Source: Tanypteryx hageni
Lineage: Eukaryota > Arthropoda > Insecta > Odonata > Petaluridae
Reading direction: 5' to 3'
NCBI GenBank assembly: GCA_028673005.1
Contig: CM054114.1
Location: 131,378,894-131,442,893, forward strand
Length of the DNA: 64,000 nt
Shown: positions 25,281-36,642 of the stretch, piece by piece
How positions within the stretch are numbered: position 1 is the stretch's first letter
Layout of the letters: each line of letters opens with the position of its first letter
Notes under the pieces: generated by a model
What the model saw: the letters and a program-made list of their open reading frames with translations, nothing else
Database searches by the model: none
What the model was told of the DNA's origin: nothing
Position numbers and translations under genes: made by a program

Positions 25281-25450
25281 ATATTGAGAGGGAGAGAAAC
25301 AGATTGGAGGACGAGGGATATTGAGGGATGTAAATACATGGGAGATGAAATTGAGGAAGAGTGACTGAGGGGGAGAGTTGGATTGATGGAGAGAGGTACA
25401 TTTAGGAAGAGAGAGAAAAATGGTGGAGAAGAGCGTTATAGAGAGCACGA

Positions 25451-26039
25451 ATCTCAACTATGACATTTTCCTGCCCTCTTAACTCCTAGCCTATGTTAGC
25501 CTTCAGACCTACCGCGGTGAGAATCTCGACGCGAGATTCCTACGAAAAATTTTATCCCCTGTTGAATGCGAATTACGCCCCCCTGGAAGGGAAGCGGCGT
25601 TCGCGACGCAAAAAACTGAAATCATATGCTCGAATTGAAATAACTCCTCAAAAATTTGCTTATTTATATTCAGAAGAAAAGCCTTCCACGAGCCAGCAAA
25701 TTAAAATCGCCGTTTATTATACGAAAATACAAACCCCCGACCGTTGTTAAGATCCACGAGCAATCCAGTGGATAAACTCCGACGTGGTATTAGGAGGAGA
25801 GAAGAAATAAAAAAATAAGTTGAACAATCAAAACAAATGAGGATTCTATGAGAAAGAGAGAGGAAAATTGAACAAACCCGCGCAAAATATGTATAAACAT
25901 TTTTTCATTTCTTCGCGAATCAAAAAAAAAGAGAAGAAGAAAGCGGATTCGGCAATAAATATGGAGTCTCTACTCTCGAGTAGATTGGAGGGCCAGCCCG
26001 AAAGGATTTGAGTGGGGTTCTATTCAACAAACATCAATT
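25451..26039. other. no gene recognised
   Basis: This is mixed-composition DNA between two GA tracts. An 85-codon ORF at 25493-25750 shows no recognisable domain and I do not support it. Confidence 0.35.
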
Positions 26040-27790
26040 TGGGAAATAAGATGACGGAGATGGGTGAGAGAGAGAGATGGAGAGAAGAGAAGGTATGCGA
26101 GAGGAGAAAGAAGGAGAGGGTAGAGTAGAAGGAGGAGAGGTTGAATAGAGAGAGGGAGATGGACCAAAAAAGGGAAAAGAAACTAGAGAATAAAAAACTC
26201 GACGGGGGATAAATTGGGAGCATCCCTTTCCCTGGTAGAGAGGAGTGCGTTTTTATTAATATAAGGTAAGCAGAAGAAGAAGTACGTGGAGAAAGAATGA
26301 TAGAGGGAGAGAAGATAGGAGGATGTGTAGGATAAGTGGAGAGGAGTGGAGGGAAAAGAGAGAAGAGAGAGTTTGGGTTTAGGCGTGGAGTCAATATTGG
26401 TGGGAAGACAAGGTTAGCGGAATGGGAGTTGAAGGGTGCGGTGTATGGGTGAGAGTGAGGGAGGAGGGATGCAGAGGCAGCTGATTGAAGGCTGGCGGGA
26501 AAGAGAGAGAGAGTCTGAGGATGGGCCTGGAAGGGACTGGAACAGGGCTGGAATTAGGCTTCATGTGAACTGGAGGAGGAGAGATGGGGAAAGGGAAAGG
26601 AACGGTGCGAGTCTAGAATGAGGCTGGAAGAAACCTAGGAAAGATGCATGAGATGGAGAGGTAGGAGGAAGAAAGGACGAAGAAAGGAAGAGAGGATGGA
26701 GGAAGGAGGGAAATAGAGAGGAGGGAGAGGGATGCATGAAAAGTGAGGGAGGAGTGAAGAGAGATGGAGGAGGGTGGATAGAAAGTGGGGAGAGGGAGGA
26801 GCGAGAAAATAGCGGGAAGAGATAGGGAGAAGGAAGAGAGAAGGAAGGGAAGGGGGGTGAAGGGAGGAGAGAGGGAGAGAGAGGAGAGAGAGAGAGGAGA
26901 GAGAGGAGAGAGAGAGGAGAGAGAGAGAGAGGAGAGAGAGAGTAGGAGGGAGAGTGAAGGTGGTGGAGAGAAAGAAAGAAAGAGGGAGGGGAGAAGGAAG
27001 GAGAGAGGAGAGAGAGATGGAGAGGACAGAGATAGAGAGGAGAGAGATATAGGAGGGAGAGATAGAGAGGAGTGATAGAGGAGAGAGAGAGATACAGGAG
27101 AGAGAGAGATACAGGAGAGAGAGATACAGGAGAGAGAGATAGAGGAGAGAGAGATAGAGAGGAGAGAGAGATAATGAGGAGTGAGATAGAGGAGAGCGAG
27201 GAGAGATATAGAGGAGAGGAGAGAGAGGAGAGAGAGAGAGGAGAGAGAGAGAGGAGAGATAGAGAGGAGAGAGAGGAGAGATAGAGAATAGAGATAGAGA
27301 GGAGAGAGAGATAGAGATAATAATAATAATAATCGTCTTTATTGAGGGCGTTATTTGGACAATCATGTCCATTCTTACATATAACCCTGACGAACACAAA
27401 CATCCACGTCCGAGGCGGGATTCGAACCCGCGACCCTACTATGGATATATACTATAGATGGGAGGGAAAGAGAAGGAAGGGGGAGAGAAGGAGGAAGAGA
27501 GTGGAATAAGGGGAGGAAAAAGGAGGGAGAGAGAAAGGAGAGGGAGGAGTGAAGGAAAAATGGAGGGATAATGGAGTAGAAAGTACGAAGGAGAGCAGAG
27601 AGATAGAAGAAATGTGGAGAGAGACAGGAGAGGGAGGAGAAAGAGAAAAGGTAGGAAGGAGAAAGTGAGGGAAGAGTGGGAGATAGACAGGGCAGATGAG
27701 AGGAGACTAGGAAGGATCGTAGAGGGGATGGCTGGGTAGAGAGATAGTTATGGCTGGTTTGGAGGTTGGATGAGGAGAGAGAGAGAGAGA
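26040..27790 (+). repeat. GA-rich purine tract
   Basis: The densest purine tract of the window is at 26850-27310, with GGAGAGAGAGA and GATAGAGAGGA units. A minus-strand frame of 280 codons and another of 254 are Ser/Leu/Pro low complexity. The tract is interrupted at 27310-27440 by a SINE. Confidence 0.9.
27310..27440 (-). mobile_element. tRNA-derived SINE, 3' part
   Basis: The minus strand has GGGTCGCGGGTTCGAATCCC, an exact pol III B box (GGTTCGAATCC) in a tRNA-like context. It is followed by a linker, a hairpin TGGACA..TGTCCA, CAATAAAGACGATT and an (ATT)n tail. The 5' part with the A box cannot be identified. It sits in the GA tract. Confidence 0.72.
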
Positions 27791-27799
27791 GAAAGTGAG

Positions 27800-28440
27800 T
27801 TGGCGCGCGTATTTATTCGCAAGTCTCTCCCTCCATCCTCCCACACCGCCCCCGACCCGACCTCCCTCCCACTCTCGAGTGGAATCAAACCGTGGGACCA
27901 TCCTCCCACAAGGTCATTATTCCGCCTACGCCCCCGCATCCCTCCCCAACCTCCTCACCCCATCCGACCAAAAAAACCACCCCACCAACCTTTCTCTCCC
28001 GGCCGCCAAATCAACCGGGCCCCTTTCCCCATCCCCTCAAACTCCCTCGCGGCCCCTATCCGACCCCCATCACTCTCCATTTGTTCCCAACTCTCTCCTC
28101 CTACGCCACCCGACACCAGCAACACTCCCTTCTTTTATCCTCCCTCCCATCATCTCTTCCTCCTCCGTTCACCCCCTCTCTCCCTACCAACAACCTCCTC
28201 TACCACCGCCGCGGTGGGGGGAGGCAGGAAAGAAGCGTAGGGGGTTTTTCCCTCTCTCCCTGTCGCGCCGCTCGGCTACCCCACCGTGAAATTGAAAGGG
28301 GGTTCGCCCAACTGTGCTATGCGTGGCCGCGTTATCATCGTCAGCCACGAGAAGAGAAAGAGAGAGAGAATCCCTCGCCTCACTCTCATCCTTCTTGACC
28401 TCATCCTCTTAAGGGAGGTACTTTTCTCCCCCCTCTCTCT
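27800..28440 (+). repeat. C/T-rich low-complexity region
   Basis: CCCTCCC, CCACCC and similar pyrimidine clusters, with overlapping Pro/Ser-rich open frames in all three plus frames. Three equally long overlapping frames argue against coding. Confidence 0.65.
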
Positions 28441-28441
28441 C

Positions 28442-28443
<2 letters not shown>

Positions 28444-28484
<41 letters not shown>
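28444..28484 (+). repeat. (AT)n microsatellite
   Basis: About 20 uninterrupted AT units. A GT-rich microsatellite lies nearby at 28668-28719. Confidence 0.95.
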
Positions 28485-28487
<3 letters not shown>

Positions 28488-28719
28488 TCTCTCATGTGCT
28501 GACGAAGGGATCACTCCCAAAGGGTCCTGTGTTTTTTGTGTTTGTTTTACGTGTCATCGCTAACTTTAATACATCTTATTAGTGAGTGCTCACTGGGCTT
28601 TCTTATCTCAACAACTTGTTGCCATCTAGTTATCCCATTTACCTTACCTCTTCCGTAAGCATTTATATATGTGTGTGTGTGTGTGTGTGTTTGCATGCGC
28701 GTGTGCGTGCGTGTGTGTC

Positions 28720-29364
28720 ACGGTAAATTGCGTAGTCCGGTAAATGTGTACATTTCCAGGATAATGTGCACACTTACCACCTAGTTCGGTCAATGCAAGT
28801 ATAATATACTTTTTACCGATTGGATTGGGGAAATGTACACAATTACCTAGAGACATTGGTAAATGTGGATAAACGTCGCCACACAGGCCACAACTTGGCG
28901 GCGTCGCGAAAATCTGTTGCAGTTTAGAAGCACGGTAAATGCGCGTTGTCCGGTAAATGTGTAAATTTCGTGGCAAATGTGCACAACTAAACTAAATTTG
29001 AACATGAAGTCAAATTTTACTCGGCCCCACCGGGTTTGGTAGGTTAGTCGAAGTGTTTTTGGTTCTTCCTCACGTTGACTGTGTTCTCCCCTCGGGTTGG
29101 GAAGCGTTCATCTTAATATATACCAGTGGAGCCGAACCCTCGATGATTTTTGATAAAATTAACGTAATTATTAAAGTGTAGCATTTCTCATTCTTGCGTA
29201 TTTCCACATTTACCCAAGGCACATCGGTAAAAGCGCACATTTACCGGGAAATGTACGGATAATAAGTATTTCTGGAAATTTAAACTTAAATTTACCGAGC
29301 TTGGTGGTTAATGTGCACATTTACCGGTAAATGTACATATTTCCCGATTACGTACCTTTACCGT
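28720..29364. mobile_element. TIR element with ACGGTAAA ends (MITE-like)
   Basis: The left arm 28720-28800 and right arm about 29285-29364 are inverted relatives. Both begin ACGGTAAA and carry CATTTACC/GGTAAATG units, a (A)ATGTGCACA block and an AGNTCGGT block. Similar GGTAAATGTG motifs recur internally at 28850-28990. No ORF is present. An inverted end copy lies at 32838-32900. Confidence 0.68.
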
Positions 29365-29409
29365 AACATATATCATTATATATCGACGTTTCTTACAGAG
29401 GATATAACA

Positions 29410-30132
29410 TATAGGAGGATACTAATGTTTAGGCACTTCCAGATGTGCTGGAGATTCGAAATTTTTATCATAGGTAGGATTTTGTGCAAAACCGACTAGA
29501 AAAAACGAAAATCATGAAAAAGTGCAACAATGCGGCCGCTAAAAATTCGCAATTGTTAAAACAAATTTTCAAGGTTTATGTATTTCCGCATGTGCTACGG
29601 AGTTGAAATTTTTTTATAAGTAGAATTCGCAAAAAAACGAAATAGGGATTATACAAATTTTGATATTTTATTTTGTTTGGCAGTTAAAAATTCTTAAAAT
29701 TTAAACAAATAGATAACTGTTTAGACATAACGGGATGAGCTAGGAAGCTGAAATTTTCAAGTTATATACAGAGTAGTGCATTTGCACAAATAAATATTTG
29801 AAACTCTCCATAAACAAATTGCGGCGGCCGTTAAAAATGTTTAAAATTTAAACAATTGGAAAAATATTATTTCACTTCTAGAAGTACTACAACTTTAAAA
29901 TTTGGCAGAAATGTGTAGTATTAGTACCCATAATGGAGAAAATATAAAATTCTTAAAATTGCAAAGTTTTGGGATTGTTTTAATCCATTATTTTTACATA
30001 AGGGAAAAACGAAAATCGCTCTGCAGGTGAAATATTTAGAATTAAAATATATTTGTAATGATGAAATATGAAAAATGAATGTCTTTTTATCTTGAGATGA
30101 TATGCTTGCAGAATGCAAGCACCAACTACTCG
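29410..30132 (+). mobile_element. family B repeat, copy 1 (Helentron-like?)
   Basis: It starts with ATAGGAGGATACTAATG and ends with a TGCTTGC/GCAAGCA hairpin (30103-30121) followed by CCAACTACT. Internal landmarks are CCGACTAGAAAAAACGAAAA, TGCGGCCGCTAAAAATT and AACAATTGGAAAAATATTAT. It contains no ORF. The same start, landmarks and hairpin occur in at least five more copies up to 39.6 kb. Confidence 0.78.
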
Positions 30133-30179
30133 TATATGTATATTCAACTGCCATAATAATCCTTATATAATAATTCTCA

Positions 30180-30690
30180 AGTGTCCGTCTGTCTGTCCCG
30201 GAATTTAGGACATTTTCCAATGGAATTAAGAGCTGCAACTTTCACAATCGTTACACCCCTATGAGGTGGTCTCTAGAAAAATCAAACATCTCAGAAAAAG
30301 TCCCGGATTCGACTCCGGGAGACAATTATATTTTCCCCTAAGTTTACACGGGATTTTCGATTTTTCACGGTGCAAGGTTTAATTCTTTCATTAATTAAAA
30401 TATGTTAATATGAACCGAATTTCTCCATTTTGGTTTTATTCGACGACTAAAACTATAGAATATCTTATTTTTGCAATTTTTTGATGTTACACGAAAGGGT
30501 TTGTCAGAAACACGCATTTCTTTTCGAAATTTTATGGATTTTTCGTACTTTTTCCGGGTGTTGCCAAGGCGACCCGCATTGTTGCCTCCGATTGAATTAC
30601 CGTCTACTTAGCCTTCAAATGTCAAACTTAATAGATTGCAATGTTAATAATTGAAGAATATTATTATTCAGTGAACATAAGAAGAGGAAG
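30180..30690 (+). repeat. dispersed repeat family A', copy 2
   Basis: It is a full-length relative of 14110-14660, starting at a GTCCGTCTGTCTGTCC run and including the B-box-like GGATTCGACTCCGG. It follows the 3' hairpin of family B copy 1 by about 50 bp. Confidence 0.8.
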
Positions 30691-31655
30691 AATAACGGAG
30701 CCAAAGAGTGGCAAATCAAGTCGTATATTGATGCCAGAATGTAATAAATTTCAATATATATATATATATATAAGTTTTTACACACACACACATCTAAGAA
30801 GTTATATTTTAATCACACTACAAAGTCCCGTTGATGTTCAACGGGTAATTCCGCTGGCATATAAATAAGACAATTTTCATTTTCCGCGAAATCAAGGCAT
30901 CTATCCGGATTTTCTAAATTCTCTGGCAATCAGCTCGCGTCCAAGTTTTCTAATTTCCGGGTCATGGTTTAGATCGTTTCAGCGATAGCTATAATCAACA
31001 TTACGAAAATAGCCAATATATCACACTACAATGTATGTAAAAATTAGGATATCTTGTGTGTTAGGTTATGGCGACATCATCCGTGGCTTTTAGTTCGTAT
31101 CCGGATAAAAAAATTAATTTAAAATTATCACATCATCATATGTATACGCCGTTGGCTGAAATCAAATCGATTATAATGCAGTCTTTAAGCATTAATTCAA
31201 TGTTATTGAAGTAAGGATAATCAATTCCCAATGAAAGGCATTGGAGTCGCTACTATGGTAGTAAATATTTTTCATTGTTGAAAATCGAAAAACTTTTCAC
31301 AATTTTATGATTAAAACATATTTTTACGCAAATTCAGCAGGATGTGAATTTTGTCTTCAAGAAAAATAAACATCATTCTTTAGTTCATGGTATGGTGTAT
31401 GTCCCGACTTTGTATCTTATTTGTAAATAATTTAAAAAAGCAATTTTATATAGCCCTGCACAGTTTTCAATGCTTTTCTTATGGGTGTTTAAAGTTGGAA
31501 ACTGGGATAAAAAATACCCCTTAAATATAGCTTTTTCCAGAATTTTGCATTTTTCTAGAGGTTGTACCCAATAACCTTCTTCATGCCATATTTCAGCTCT
31601 GTAGCACTTCTGGAAGTACCTTAGGTTTTATATGATATATATGTGTGTGTGTGTG
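30691..31655. other. no gene recognised
   Basis: This is AT-rich DNA with a short (TA)n and a CA run at 30755-30790. It ends in a (TG)n run (31642-31655) that is the insertion site of the next element. Confidence 0.4.
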
Positions 31656-32825
31656 AAAAGGACGAGGAACTAGAGATGCTATAGGAGTAGTTAGAATCAT
31701 ATCAGAAAGGGCAATAGAATACAGTCAAGATATCTGCGCATGTTTCGTAGACTGGCAGAAGGCCTTTGATAGAGTAAATTGGGTAAAGTTGATGAAGATA
31801 TTAAAGGATATAGGTGTAGACTGGAAAGACAGGAGACTGATTAGGAATCTATATGAGAATCAAATTGTAAAGGTCAGGTTTGAGAATGTGGACACCTGCG
31901 GAATAAATATCGGTAGAGGAGTAATACAAGGCTGCTGCCTATCGCCAACCCTATTCAATATATATGGAGAAAGTCTAATGCAAGAAGCTTTAGAAGGCAC
32001 AGGGGATTTCAAAATTGGAGGAAGGATTATAAGAACAGTAAAATACGCAGATGATCAAGTACTTCTAGCAAGAAAGGAAGAGGAGCTACAAAAAATGATA
32101 AATAGACTAGTGATAACAGAAAATACGGTATGGAAATAAATACAGAAAAATCCAAGGTCATTCGAATATCGGGTAAAGAAGAGAATCTGAACATAACTAT
32201 TGGGGGAAAGCCATTAGAACAACTTTCAGAATATAAATACCTTGGAAGTATCATAACACGAGAGGCAAAATGTACAGATGAGATCAAAACTAGAATAGGA
32301 AAAGCAAAAGCGGCTTTCAGGAGAAAGAAACAACTACTTACAGGGAATATAAGGGAAGATATCCGCAAGAAGTTGATAAAATGCTACGTATGGAGTATAG
32401 CATTGTATGGGGCAGAAACATGGACGCTTAGGAAAAATGACATCAAATTCTTGGAAAGCTTTGAAATGTGGACTTGGAGGAGAATGCTGAAGATAAGATA
32501 AAATGGACAGATAGGATGAAAAACGATGAAGTGCTACGAAGAATAGGAGAGAAGCGAATGATTATACAGACTATCAGAAAGAGGAAGGCTAACTGGGTTG
32601 GACATTACCTGAGGAGAGAGAGTATGATTAAAGACGTGTTAGAAGGAAAACTAGATGGGAAAAGGGAAAGAGGTAGGAAAAGGTTTCAGCTGATAGACGA
32701 TTTGAAAGGGAAAGAGAGTTATCAAGAAATAAAGAGGACAGCGGAAAATAGGAATATATGGAGAACCAGGTTTAACCAAGAATAATCACGGACCTGTCTA
32801 CGGACAGACTACCTATGATGATGAT
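31656..32825 (+). pseudogene. 5'-truncated RTE-clade LINE, reverse transcriptase remnant
   Basis: The plus strand reads reverse transcriptase in three frames. Frame one, 31660-32139, has FVDWQKAFDRV, GVIQGCCLSPTLFNIY and KYADDQVLLA. A shift near 32120 leads to EINTEKSKV and YKYLGSI (32130-32501). A shift near 32495 leads to KIKWTDRMKNDEVL and the C-terminus (to 32785). The element lacks the endonuclease and 5' half. It begins at the reverse transcriptase right after a (TG)n run and ends in ATGATGATG followed by (TG)n, so the TG run was probably duplicated at insertion. The 3' hairpin phrase CTGTC..GGACAG matches the full-length copy at 47508-50845. Protein identity between the two copies is only moderate, so they look like different subfamilies. 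Confidence 0.92.
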
Positions 32826-32837
32826 GTGTGTGTGTGT

Positions 32838-32900
32838 GTTACGGTAAAGGTAGGTAATCGGGAAATGGGTACATTTACCAATAAGCTGGGTAAATGTAAG
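32838..32900 (-). repeat. inverted copy of ACGGTAAA element end
   Basis: This is the inverse of 29300-29366: TTACGGTAAAGGTA, GTAATCGGGAAAT, GTACATTTACC and AAGCTNGGTAAAT are shared. It is either a fragment of another copy of the 28720-29364 element or the end of the mariner next door. Confidence 0.65.
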
Positions 32901-34274
32901 TTTAATAAAAACGCAAATATTTATTAACAAATTATTTGTATTCATCAAAATTATGAATCTTCTGATTCGATACACCTTTTCCCAACGATCATCTAGTTTA
33001 ATTATTCCTTTTTTATAAAAGTTTGGTTCTCTGGAATAAAAAAATTTGGTGACTGCAATTTCTACGTCACAATACTTCTTGAATCTCATATCTTTCATAA
33101 AATTTTACATGGATCGGAACAAGTGGTAAACGGTAGGTGAAAGGTCTGGCGAATATGGTGGGTGGGGGAGAACTTCATATTTCAACCGCATTAATTTTTG
33201 GGTGGCGATTTTTGCAGTGTGTGGCTTTGCATTATCTTGGAGAAGAATTGGTCGTTTTCTATTGCGTAAACTCGGTTATTTTTTGAGCATTCTTTATGCA
33301 TACCATCCAGCTGACGACAATACACTTCTGTTGTGATGGTTTCTCGTGGTCTGAGAAATTCATAATGAATGATCCCTCTCACATTCCACCAGACGCAAAT
33401 CATAGTCTTCTTCGGATGGAGATCTTTTTTTGGTAATTTTACAATTTAACTATGTATGTTTGTTTGTGTGCCTCTCTTACTGCACAAATGGGTATCTCAG
33501 AGGTAGTGCAATGAATTAACGGGGAAGGGAGGAGGGAAACCCGGTGCCGGCATTTGCCTGCTCTTACGAAGAACACCAGGGGGGGCCAACGGCTTAACGT
33601 CCCTTCCGAAGGACGGAACAGCTGAATTTGCGCGGTCTCCTCGAACCACACAAACGGGGCCGTTCGACCTTGGAAAATCCTACTTGCGCAGGATTCGTGC
33701 CTGCTGCCTTTTCAAGCAGCAGGCGAGTAGCAGCCAGCGTCCTAAACACTACACCACCGACACCCTCTCATTTAACTATTGTCCCGACCTTGTCTGATTA
33801 TCATAGAGAATCCACTTTTCATCACACGTGATGATCCAGTCAAAGAAAAGCTAATTTACGGTCTTTTGGAGCAAAGAAATGCAAATATTCAACCTCTGCA
33901 TTTTGTTTCTTTTAGTCAATTCGTGTGGCAACCATTTTTCTAGTTTTTTTTACTTTTCCTATCCGTTTTAAATGACGGCACACGGTTTTCTGGTCAACAG
34001 TAAGTGTGACAGCCATCTCCCTAGTAGTTTGTCGCGGATCAGATTCCACAAGCTGCTTCAAGAGCTCGTTGTCAACAACAGAGGGACGTCCTATACGGTG
34101 TTTATCTTCAACGAACATATCTCCAGAGCGGAATTTGGTAAAACATCGTTGAGCAGTTCTTACTGTCACAGAACCTTGTCCCCAAGCCTTGGCTATCCGC
34201 TCAGCAGCATCGGTTGCTGGGCTTCCAAGTTTGAATTCATACAATAAACAGACCCGAGTCTCTTTCAAACTCAT
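32901..34274 (-). pseudogene. mariner transposase, dead, split by a SINE
   Basis: The minus strand starts at 34274 with a mariner N-terminal helix-turn-helix region: LLYEFKLGSPATDAAERIAK, then RCFTKFRSGD, HRIGRPSVVDN and TVCRHLKRIGK. After a frameshift near 33920 comes the first catalytic block WIITCDEKWILYDN (33805-33845). A SINE then interrupts the gene, which resumes with KTMICVWWNVRGIIHYE and the second catalytic block LQDNAKPHTAK (about 33215-33245). The third is SPDLSPTVYHLFRS (about 33120-33160). In mariner transposases the third catalytic residue is the Asp at the position that is Val (GTT) here, so the DD34D triad is broken. Stops also occur (for example after TRSGQ and after HLFRSM). 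The C-terminus is seen at about 33000 (KGIIKLDDRWEKV). Its terminal repeats were not identified. Confidence 0.92.
33454..33769 (-). mobile_element. tRNA-derived SINE inserted in the mariner
   Basis: It is flanked by a perfect 10-bp duplication ATTTAACTAT at 33444-33453 and 33770-33779. On the minus strand the 5' end reads GGTGGTGTAGTGTTTAGGA (A-box-like), then a 9-bp stem hairpin GCCTGCTGC/GCAGCAGGC, then GGCACGAATCC, a B box with two changes from GGTTCGAATCC (33691-33701). The body contains GGGACGTTAAGCCGTTGG. The 316-bp size, target duplication and box order fit a SINE. Confidence 0.82.
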
Positions 34275-34435
34275 CCTATATTAAGGGAAACTACCCAATA
34301 ATTAAATAAAGAAATTTAATTGTTGCCACCAAATAAAAATTAATAATTAGTTGAACTAACGAAAATAATAAAAAAAATTATTTCTCAAAATTAAATATTT
34401 CTTTACATTCAATTTCTACAACCTTGTTAAAAACG

Positions 34436-35112
34436 ACTACTAATGTTTATGCACTTCGGAATTTTTTATGAAAGTAGGATTATATGCAAATCCGACTAGA
34501 AAAAACGAAAATCTTGAAAAAGTTCAACAATGCGACCGCTAAAAATTCGTAATTGTTTAAACAATTTTTTAAGGTTTATGTATTTTCGAATGTACTACGA
34601 AGCTGAAATTTCTTTTAAAGGTAGAATTTGTAAAAAAACGAAATAGGGAATATAAAAATTTTGATATTTTAAATTTTTTGGCTGTTAAAAATTCTTAAAG
34701 TGTAAACAAATAGGTAAATTTTTAGGTACTACGGGGCAAGCTAGGGAGATGAAATGTTAACATTATTTAGATCTTAGTCCATAAACACAAATAAATATTT
34801 GATAACTACCATGGAGTTGTTATTGCGGCCGTTAAAAATATTTAAAATTTAAACAATTAGAAAAATATTATTTCACTTCTAGATGTGCTATAACTTTAAA
34901 ATTAAGCGAAAATGTATGGAAAAATTATAATATTCTTTAAATTTCAAATTTTAGGTATTGTTTTAATCAAATATTATTCCATAAGGAAAGAACGAAAATG
35001 GTTGCAGAGATGAAATCTTTTCAATTAAAAAAGTATTTCTAATAATCTCTCTCAATAATTAATGTTTTTCAAGGTGAGATGAAATGCTTGCAGTATGCAA
35101 GCACCAACTACT
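34436..35112 (+). mobile_element. family B repeat, copy 2
   Basis: It begins at ACTACTAATGTTTATGCACTT and shares CCGACTAGAAAAAACGAAAA and GCGACCGCTAAAAATTCG with copy 1. The terminal hairpin is TGCTTGC/GCAAGCA at 35085-35103, then CCAACTACT. It is non-coding. Confidence 0.75.
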
Positions 35113-35129
35113 TGTTATGTATATAATTA

Positions 35130-36590
35130 TATAGGAGAATACTAATTTTTAGGCATTTCCAAATGAGCTACAGACTTGAAATCGAAAATTCCTAAAAATT
35201 TCATATTTAAGAGATGTTTTAACCCCAATATTTCATTTCAATACCCCTTAAGAAAAGCATGGTATTCATTACAAGACTTTCAAAAAATGTCATTTTAAAT
35301 TACTTAAAATTGTAATACGAACTCGGGAAGAGAACAGTTGCCTAGCTGAAAGAACAGAGTTCTTAATTTTGAAGGTAGAATTCAAATACCTACAGAATTA
35401 TCGCAAATATTTACTTGTAATTGGAAAAAAATGTGAATTTTTCCTCTTTTCAACAATGGAAATCTTAAAATACTATGGCAACGACCTCAATGCTTTTAAA
35501 GGGATCTGATATTATAAGCTACGATTCAGTGTATTAATGCTTTTAATGGAAATTATTGCCGTCATAACGAATTAGAGCAGAACTTCCATTACTCGAATCT
35601 CAAGCAAAAGCAAAAATCATTCAAGTCATAGAAAACTCAAGTTATTGAAATATATTTTTAAATAATTCTATATATACAGTGGAACTTCTATAACTCGAAT
35701 CTCAAGAGAAAGCAAAAATTATTCGATGTATAGTAAGTTCGAGTAACGGAAATATATTTTTTCATTTATCTTTAATTGAATTAAGATAAAATTTATTACC
35801 ATAAGCATATAAGTTAACTTACTCTAATTTTCGAGATCATGCATATTATGAACACATCATCAGCAATATTTTCTTCCGATAGTACCTATGTAAGATTTTA
35901 CTCTATCCAAAACACTAATTGCATCACGCACTGTGATTGAGGGTATCATAGATAATTGTAATTCTCACGTACTACTGAAAGCACGAACACGACGATTAAA
36001 TTTGGGTTATCGACTGTAGGAAAAGCGAATAGTTTTGTTTTTCTCTAGGACTATAAGAGATCACAATAGTAGTAACATTGATATCAATTACGGTAAAACG
36101 TGAAAAGTATTTTAATGTTGTTTCGTAATTTTTCGAGAAACTTGAATTCTTTTCAATTGTTACATAAAATGGCGTCATACATATTTCGCGATTTTTTATC
36201 AAATTCGTGCTAAAGGCATGGATAATGATGCCGCAATGTTAACACAAAATGTTCTAATTTTTACATACATTAACTGTATAGGGTATTGTCTTAATGATGA
36301 TTATTCTTATTACTCATGTAGTGCGATCTGAGTGACGAAACTTGAAATACCAAAACTTGGACCCGAGCCGATTGCCGGAGAATTTGGAAATTACGGATAG
36401 TTGCCATTATTTCACGGAAAATTATAAATATTTTCCTCTTACTCATGGAATATATTATCTAAAACATATATGTTCCACGTGGCAGAAGTGCTGTTGCCCT
36501 GGAGATCGCGTTGGTTTAATTACGAGTTTAGACCTTGGTAAATGGAGATTTTTTAGCGCTTGCCGTATGCAAGCACCGACAACTCATATA
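35130..36590 (+). mobile_element. family B repeat, copy 3, longer variant
   Basis: It begins ATAGGAGAATACTAATTTTTAGGCATTTCC and ends with hairpin GCTTGCCGTATGCAAGC, then ACCGACAACT near 36575. The interior is about twice as long as copies 1 and 2 and includes the tandem block at 35580-35765, so it may be a composite with an inserted element. No transposase is readable. Confidence 0.55.
35580..35765 (+). repeat. tandem pogo-like terminal sequence
   Basis: Two direct copies, about 112 bp apart, of a unit with GAACTTCYATWACTCGAATCTCAAG, AAAGCAAAAATYATTC and AAATATATTTTT. The start ACAGTGGAACTTCTATAACTCG resembles the terminal repeats of pogo/Tigger-type elements. Confidence 0.6.
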
Positions 36591-36642
36591 TATATGTTAA
36601 TCATGACATATCATAAGTAAGAAGCGTCAATATAGTATAGAT

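Larger units (their letters stand above)
23650..25450 (+). repeat. GA-rich purine tract with two non-GA islands
   Basis: Purine-rich plus strand. It is interrupted by ordinary sequence at 24465-24565 and 24810-24990, which look like short TE fragments embedded in or flanked by expanding GA repeats. Long open frames on the minus strand encode Ser/Leu/Pro repeats and are not genes. Confidence 0.88.

Noticed and set aside
24821..25457. Overlapping minus-strand ORFs of 172, 172 and 142 codons
   Set aside because: Three frames are open at once over a GA tract. The peptides are Ser/Leu/Pro runs caused by CTCTCC repeats, with no domain.
26561..27403. Minus-strand ORFs of 280 and 254 codons
   Set aside because: Same cause: low-complexity Ser/Leu/Pro translation of a GA-rich tract, including a SINE tail at one end.
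27770..28398. Three overlapping plus-strand Pro/Ser-rich ORFs
   Set aside because: All three frames are open because the sequence lacks A-rich stop codons. There is no domain.
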